Positions 58,979 to 64,000 of a stretch of DNA of 64,000 nucleotides are shown one piece after another. The notes beneath the pieces were generated by a model. That model ran no database searches. It was not told where the DNA came from and saw nothing but the letters and a program-made list of their open reading frames with translations. Location of the stretch: contig WSYJ01000113.1 of the NCBI GenBank assembly GCA_020186115.1, positions 310,001 to 374,000 of the forward strand, written 5' to 3'. This DNA is from Histomonas meleagridis (lineage: Eukaryota; Parabasalia; Tritrichomonadida; Dientamoebidae). Positions within the stretch are counted from its first letter, which is position 1, and every line of letters begins with the position of its first letter. Both the position numbers and the translations under genes were made by a program.

Positions 58979-60097
58979 TTATTTTTCTTCATCTCTAAAA
59001 TAAGCTCTCAAAAACATTTTTGCTTCAACAGGTATTTGGTCGCTTTCCACGCCATAAAAATATTCTTTTTCGCAACCACTAACTCCAAAGTGTTGTAATA
59101 TATTCATCACATGAATTCTTTCATCTTCAGTTTTTAAGTTCGCTATTTTGTCTGCAATCTTCGCAAGGTCAGCGTCTGTCAATGGGTCTAAGTCTTTCTT
59201 AGAATAATGTTCACTTTTCGGAATCATTAAATCTCTTCCCTCTTTTTGATCCAATTTCATCGATAACGTCTTAACTGCTTCTGACAATCGACTTCCAATC
59301 AACTCTAAGCCTTTAACGGGGCGCAAATATGTTCCCTTCTGTGGTTTTGTAAGTGGATCAAATCGTTGGCACTCTTTAGCTAAAATACGCTTCAGCTCCT
59401 GGATGTAGTATTTGAATGCATCTTTCCCGTTGAACTTTTCGCAATTACTCCAAATGAGTTCAATGTCAGAATGCCATTGTTGAACTGATGAATATTTGTT
59501 GTTGTTGAGTTTTGAGAGAACAGTTCCTAAATCCATGGGATGTTTAATATAATTTTTGTATTCAGGGTACAGGTCTGTGTCTACTGGCTCGCGGAAAAGA
59601 GAAGATACTGGATTATCAATGAGAATTTTTGTGATATCTTTGCATTCATCCATCATTGCTGAGTTAAAATCGATAAATAGATGTCTACAAATTGATTTAA
59701 TACATTCGCTATTATTGGATTTAATAGAAATTGAATAAAATTTGTATTTTTCTAGACCTGCTTTGTCAATAGATCCCGCATAAATATCTGATTTATTCCC
59801 AATGATAAAGATTTGTTTTGATTTTCCAAATCTTGATACAAAGTTATCAATATAATTACGAACGGACGAAAATGTCTGTGGATTTGATAAGTCATGCATT
59901 ATGATTGCAGCGTGTGGTGGAGTAGCATAGTTTTCATATATTTCGAGTTGAATTTCTCTATCGCAAGCTGTATTATTTATTTGATAAAATGATATTTCAT
60001 CAACTGTCACAAGCCTTCCAACTGATTCAAGAAAAGTTGTCTTCCCAACACCTTGATCACCATAAATATGAATACGGAAAGCCAAAGGGAAAGACAT
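58979..60097 (-). CDS. Ras-like GTPase fused to bromodomain and NET-like region
   Basis: One continuous 372-residue frame from an ATG at 60097. Residues ~7-145 form a Ras-superfamily GTPase fold with P-loop 'GDQGVGKTT' (13-21), strand 'AAIIMHDLSNPQTFSSV' and 'IGNKSD' (99-104), but the DxxG of switch II is absent ('LEIYENYATP'), so hydrolysis is doubtful. Residues ~150-245 are a bromodomain: ZA loop 'FREPVDTDLYPEYKNYIKHP', 'MDLGTVLSKL' and 'NCEKFNG' with the acetyl-lysine-binding Asn at ~223; the usual WPF shelf is 'SSLF'. Residues ~303-340 ('LDPLTDADLAKIADKIANL') resemble the NET domain of BET proteins. The combination suggests a nucleotide-gated reader of acetylated histones. Function is inferred only. 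Confidence 0.8.
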   Translation of the reverse strand: MSFPLAFRIHIYGDQGVGKTTFLESVGRLVTVDEISFYQINNTACDREIQLEIYENYATPPHAAIIMHDLSNPQTFSSVRNYIDNFVSRFGKSKQIFIIGNKSDIYAGSIDKAGLEKYKFYSISIKSNNSECIKSICRHLFIDFNSAMMDECKDITKILIDNPVSSLFREPVDTDLYPEYKNYIKHPMDLGTVLSKLNNNKYSSVQQWHSDIELIWSNCEKFNGKDAFKYYIQELKRILAKECQRFDPLTKPQKGTYLRPVKGLELIGSRLSEAVKTLSMKLDQKEGRDLMIPKSEHYSKKDLDPLTDADLAKIADKIANLKTEDERIHVMNILQHFGVSGCEKEYFYGVESDQIPVEAKMFLRAYFRDEEK

Positions 60098-60392
60098 TAG
60101 GTGAATTTTACATCACATGTCTCGTTAACGTATTATTGGAAGGATTTAAATTTGCAATAATGAGCTTCTAACACAATATAAATATAAAACAACGAAAAGA
60201 ATGAAATTTGCTTCGATTTTTTGATTGTTCATTTGTTTGAATATTCAAATTTTTGAATTCCGATATTTAATTCAAATCAAATCATTTGGTTCTTTTGTTC
60301 AATTTAATCGAACTCATAATTAAAAAAGAATAATAATTACTATCAATTATCAAATTTTAGATAATTTCAATCATACAAACAATTGTTATTAT

Positions 60393-61478
60393 TTACAAGT
60401 TTTGGACCAAATTTGGTCTATTTCTGGTATTCTTCCTGAATATCAATCTCTTAGTAGCTAGTCTTGCGGTGTTTCTTTGTTGTTTCCCCTCAGCATTGAC
60501 CGCAATCGTTTTCAATGCTCCTTCGAACGAGTTGCATCCATGCGTATTACTTCGTTCTAAGCATTTGTCATCGATTTCTATTTCCGATCCGTCTCTACCG
60601 AAGAACTTATCGATATGTTTGAGACTTAGTGGGAGTAATGTTTGCTGTGTGAGATACCTATGACGCGGAGCTGACCGAACTAAAGGATGCGCAAGGGCAT
60701 CTTCGACAGTGATTCGTTTTTCGGGATCTGGTTCGAGCATTTTTTCGATCAAATCTGATGCTTGTGAACTGACATAAGAAGGTATAGAGAAGTCGGCGTG
60801 AATGATCTGATCGATTAGTTGGTGCTGGTTACGCTTTGTCCAAGGTAATTGGCCTGTTAGCATTGCATACAATACAACACCAACACTCCATACATCGCTC
60901 TTACGACCATCGTAACCAATTCCTTGAATACACTCAGGTGCAGCATAGCATAAAGAGCCACATGGGGTGCTAGCAATTCCTTGAGTTCCGACAAATTTAG
61001 ATAGGCCAAAATCACTGATCTTAATAAATCCATTAGCATCAATTAAAAGATTCTCTGGTTTGATATCACGATGAACAAAACCAAGAGAATGAACATATTG
61101 TAAGGTTTCGAGAATTTGACGGAGAAAATATTTGGATTCAAGTTCTGAAAGTCGTTGGCTTTGAATTATGTAGTGATATAATTCCCCATTAGAACATAAC
61201 TCCATTACAATGTAAAAATTGATTGAATCTTTCAAAAGATCGATTAGTTTGACAACCCCAGGATGATGAATTTGTTGAGCAACTCTGATTTCATTTTCAA
61301 AGTGTAATTGTGAAGCGGATGTTCCAAGTGTTGAAAATTTGATAATTTTGCATGCATAACGAATTTGAGTTTTAGGATCGCGAACTAACTTAACATCTGA
61401 AAACGCACCAGAACCAAGGATACCTAGGACTTCGTATTTGCCGCAAATAAAGGAATCAGAAGATTCAAGCTGTTTCAA
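60393..61478 (-). CDS. CAMK-family Ser/Thr protein kinase (AMPK/CAMKL-like)
   Basis: A 361-residue frame from a TTG at 61478; no ATG exists between the upstream stop (61565) and the kinase core, so the true start is uncertain and could lie on an upstream exon. The kinase domain is complete: 'LGILGSGAFSDVKLV', Lys in 'ACKIIKF', 'FVHRDIKPENLLID', 'KISDFGLSKF', 'TPCGSLCYAAPE' and 'DVWSVGVVLYAMLTG'. These are CAMK/Snf1-type. The tail (~265-361) is basic and Ser/Asn-rich with no clear UBA or KA1 domain. All catalytic residues are present. Its pathway is unknown; many such kinases exist in trichomonads. Confidence 0.85.
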   Translation of the reverse strand: MKQLESSDSFICGKYEVLGILGSGAFSDVKLVRDPKTQIRYACKIIKFSTLGTSASQLHFENEIRVAQQIHHPGVVKLIDLLKDSINFYIVMELCSNGELYHYIIQSQRLSELESKYFLRQILETLQYVHSLGFVHRDIKPENLLIDANGFIKISDFGLSKFVGTQGIASTPCGSLCYAAPECIQGIGYDGRKSDVWSVGVVLYAMLTGQLPWTKRNQHQLIDQIIHADFSIPSYVSSQASDLIEKMLEPDPEKRITVEDALAHPLVRSAPRHRYLTQQTLLPLSLKHIDKFFGRDGSEIEIDDKCLERSNTHGCNSFEGALKTIAVNAEGKQQRNTARLATKRLIFRKNTRNRPNLVQNL

Positions 61479-61843
61479 CTTCTGGGGAGATTTATTTAAC
61501 CGTTTTTGTAATGGTCTCGAAGCAGCTTTTGATAGATTTACATATAGCCGACTATTTTCTGCTCAGAAAACGCGGGACATGAAGCGCTTTTCAAGCGGTC
61601 AGTTCAAAAACCGATTACCGTTCTCAAAAATTTTACATTTTTCCAAAACGATCAATGAAGCATACAATACAATCGGTTAGAAAAAATCGTTCCAACTTTT
61701 TGAAACCATTCATAACGTATGACGCTGGTCAATTTTTATAGAAAAGTGATGTGTTTATTTCTCACACTTTTTGTAAAATAAACAAATGTTCTGAACTTTC
61801 AGAAAATTTGAGGTCAATCAATTCTGATAACGGTTTGGCAGTT

Positions 61844-62854
61844 TTATTTTACACAACAAGTTGTTGTGAAATGATTATCGTACGATAAGTTAAGTCCATC
61901 GTTATTACCTAAATGGTTATATGATGTAAGCTTAAGTCCTGATGATATTAAGAAATCAGAGACAACTGTCTTAAAATTAGTTTGACCTGTCTTGAAATCA
62001 TCGCCCATGATAATCGCTTTCTTTTGGACGGCATATTGGATAAGACCTGGTACAAATGTGTTTTGTGGTGACTCATTAATATATGGAAACCCTTCTTCTA
62101 TGGCAGCTAACGCATATAAAGTCGATGGTGATATTTCGGGGTGCCCCTCGGCAACCGCTTTCAAAAGGTTTGGAGCCAGGAGATCGGAATAACGCTCGGT
62201 GTTAGCAGACCAAAGGATGATGACTTGCTCGAGCTTGTTTTGTTCCTTGAAATCACGCATTTGTTTACGAAGTTGATCAAGAACTTCTTGTTTGGTACCT
62301 TTTAAGGTGTTATTGGCACGCTCTTTTTGATTTGGCGCGACGAAGGAAAGATCAAAGGCAGCTGGGAGTGGTTTCATAGCTTTTAATTCATATTCATTTT
62401 GATTGGATTAAGCCTGGCTCCATAACATGAGCACGCTTAACAGCTGTGAGCATGTCAGCATCGCTAATATCCAACCTGAAATAACTAAGTCATTGGGTGA
62501 AACCATTGGAAGAAGATCTTTGAATGGTGCTACAACTTGTTTGCCATTTTGATCATCTCCCAAATAAGTTGTAGAACATTGAGTTAATGAACCGTAGTAA
62601 TTTGCTGATTGAATTCCACGTTTTGTTTCCCATGTTAATTTATGTCTGTTAGCTAAAACGCCAGCTGTTAATGTTGTACCATTGTTACCACCAAGACCAA
62701 CAATCATAACACCAGTTTTTGGAACCTTAGTTATTGTTTTAAACTGGAGTTTCTTTGTGATTGGTTCAACAATAGCTTTTCCATCAGCTTTTGTTGTAAC
62801 TTTTTGTGTTTGATAGTCATAATTAGAGATCATGATCGCCTTCATGGGTGACAT
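61844..62854 (-). pseudogene. INO1: Inositol-3-phosphate synthase, decayed (frameshifts and lost C-terminus)
   Basis: Starting at 62854 (MSPMKAIMISNYDYQ) the family is clear: 'GVMIVGLGGNNGTTL' (NAD binding), 'TYLGDDQNGKQVVAPF', 'SPNDLVISGW'. There a base is missing in what should be GGTTGGGAT, moving 'DISDADMLTAVKRAHV' to another frame; an extra base near 62395-62405 returns to the first frame at 'NEYELKAMKPLPAAFD'. It goes on through 'LWSANTERYSDLLAPN', 'ESPQNTFVPGLIQYA' and 'SYNHLGNNDGLNLS' and then ends in unrelated residues at a TAA (61846). About 130 C-terminal residues of the ~510-residue enzyme are missing. The enzyme makes inositol 3-phosphate from glucose 6-phosphate. Sequencing errors could explain the shifts but not the lost end. 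Confidence 0.8.
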
Positions 62855-63193
62855 TTGATGTTTGGACTGAGAAATCAGACGCAAGCATTTAAAGTGAGGT
62901 CAAATTATCAAAGTATTGAATACGACGGTTATACAGAAGTGCGCTTTGTTTTCAATGGTATCGTACCTATCGTAATGTTTTGAGAGAATAATACTTTATT
63001 TCCATTGAATTTTTGAGTTCCAATTTAAAAGATCGATCTTGGAATTGACTTTCTTCTTGTGTGATCGGAGAAAAATAAAGAAAATCTTTTTTAATAACAA
63101 AGCTTAAAATATATGATGGTGTATATGGAGATTAAAATCATTGAAAAAAGATTTCATGAAATTCATGTTTTTTAGAAGAAAAAAGTTTTTCCT

Positions 63194-63850
63194 TCAACAT
63201 TTGCTGAATGTAGGACCACAGATAATCATGCAAATGGCAAGGACAAGAATAATTACTATCACAATAATAAGTATCCTGAATCTCCACTTTTGCCAGCACA
63301 TCATGCTCTTAACTTTTGATGCTTCACGATGGAATGCAGTTGCTGAGTCTTTAATTTTATCAGCCTTTTGAGACATAACTTCAAGTTGTTCTCCACGTTG
63401 GAGTGCAAGCTTCAAGTTCTGGACTGTTTGTTCGTTTGTCTTTAGTTGACTTTCTTTTACATATGCTATCTTTCTAGCTCTCTCAGAATTGTAAGTATTG
63501 AATAATGTTCGAATATCTGAAGAAAACTCGGCTGACTTAGAATATGCAGTGAATTTAGCACCATTATTTCCATATTTTTTCCTCCACTTGTTACGAAGAT
63601 CTGTAAGGAAATTAGATCTTAGTGTAGCAATAGCTTCCTTGTCGGTAAGGCAAAGGTAAGTCATTTTATCAGGTTCTGTCAATGTCTGGAAAACATATTG
63701 CCCTTGTTCTGAAATAGCAGTTGGAATGTTAGGGTCAATATTCTCTAAAACTTTAACAGCAATTGTTCTGAAGTTACCTTCAAATGAGGAATAGTCAGCA
63801 AGTGGTGTTGTTGAGTGTGCAACAAGGCCATAAACAAAGGTTGTTGACAT
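63194..63850 (-). CDS. Longin-domain R-SNARE (VAMP7-like)
   Basis: A 218-residue tail-anchored protein. The longin domain covers ~1-120 ('FVYGLVAHSTTPLADYSSFEG', with 'MTYLCLTDKEA'), the SNARE motif ~128-188 with the zero-layer Arg in 'ALQRGEQLEVM', and a transmembrane anchor ~193-214. This is the VAMP7 plan; a VAMP7-class R-SNARE acts in fusion at late endosomes, lysosomes or the surface. The C-terminal side after the anchor is short ('GPTFSKC'). The start at 63850 is supported by the longin N-terminus. It complements the Rab, VPS26 and BEACH genes. Confidence 0.93.
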   Translation of the reverse strand: MSTTFVYGLVAHSTTPLADYSSFEGNFRTIAVKVLENIDPNIPTAISEQGQYVFQTLTEPDKMTYLCLTDKEAIATLRSNFLTDLRNKWRKKYGNNGAKFTAYSKSAEFSSDIRTLFNTYNSERARKIAYVKESQLKTNEQTVQNLKLALQRGEQLEVMSQKADKIKDSATAFHREASKVKSMMCWQKWRFRILIIVIVIILVLAICMIICGPTFSKC

Positions 63851-64000
63851 TTAGCCCTTTGAATTTTTTCTTAAAACTTTTGCTTAATTAACGTTTTCAA
63901 CTTCGTTTTTTCATAACAACGATACCAGAAATTGAGGAGGCACAATTCAAAAACTAGTTTTTGACAGGTTCGATCAAGCCTCTCAAAAAGTGCGCTGGGG
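63851..64000. other. Window end, upstream region
   Basis: Non-coding sequence upstream of the R-SNARE. Another TTGACAG heptamer is at ~63961, pointing rightwards, possibly for a gene beyond the window. Confidence 0.4.

Overview
The window is AT-rich, gene-dense nuclear DNA of a single-celled eukaryote, almost certainly a trichomonad parabasalid (Trichomonas or Tritrichomonas type). The signs are a giant BspA-like leucine-rich-repeat surface protein, DUF3447/ankyrin genes, nearly intron-free genes with short leaders, a TCA+1-type initiator (often TCACA or TCATT) within about 40 bases of many ATGs, and typical eukaryotic machinery (Snu114, BRF1, VPS26, Rab, R-SNARE, TKL and CAMK kinases). The species cannot be fixed from the sequence alone. 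Genes lie on both strands with no operons.

Layout. 1-7 kb: the end of a BEACH/WD protein, a 1350-residue BspA-like surface protein and a CYRI (Rac1-binding) orthologue. 7-19 kb: a metallophosphoesterase, a chromo-shadow-like protein with a candidate intron, an M60-like metallopeptidase, a thioredoxin-fold protein, a Ras-like GTPase with altered switch residues, PTEN, a TMEM107-like membrane protein, an inverted duplication of a Lys/Glu-rich gene, a Rab and a PlsC-type acyltransferase. 19-32 kb: a TKL kinase, an R2R3 Myb, a small zinc-ribbon protein, a four-TM protein, a secreted SH3b plus C39-like cysteine peptidase candidate, and BRF1. 32-36 kb: a graveyard with a broken surface-protein gene, a broken DUF3447/ankyrin gene and a transposase-like relic. 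36-49 kb: a membrane-anchored Asp-box propeller, VPS26, an RRM protein, Snu114/EFTUD2, tRNA-Arg(CCU), an ARM-repeat protein and an 89-bp mariner-type MITE. 49-55 kb: a second broken DUF3447/ankyrin gene ending in twelve units spaced exactly 170 bp apart, then a truncated and an intact copy of a Bacteroidota-type DUF6562 (fimbrillin-associated) gene, an apparent bacterial acquisition. 55-64 kb: UBA-UAS-UBX protein, ER DnaJ (DNAJB11-like), C2/Pro-Gly-rich protein, a GTPase-bromodomain-NET-like fusion, a CAMK kinase lacking an ATG, a decayed inositol-3-phosphate synthase and a longin R-SNARE.

Membrane traffic and phosphoinositide/small-GTPase signalling are well represented (VPS26, Rab, R-SNARE, BEACH, C2, PTEN, Ras-like, CYRI), alongside surface or secreted proteins suited to mucosal life among bacteria. 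The most unusual items are the GTPase-bromodomain fusion, the 170-bp ankyrin/spacer array and the DUF6562 pair.
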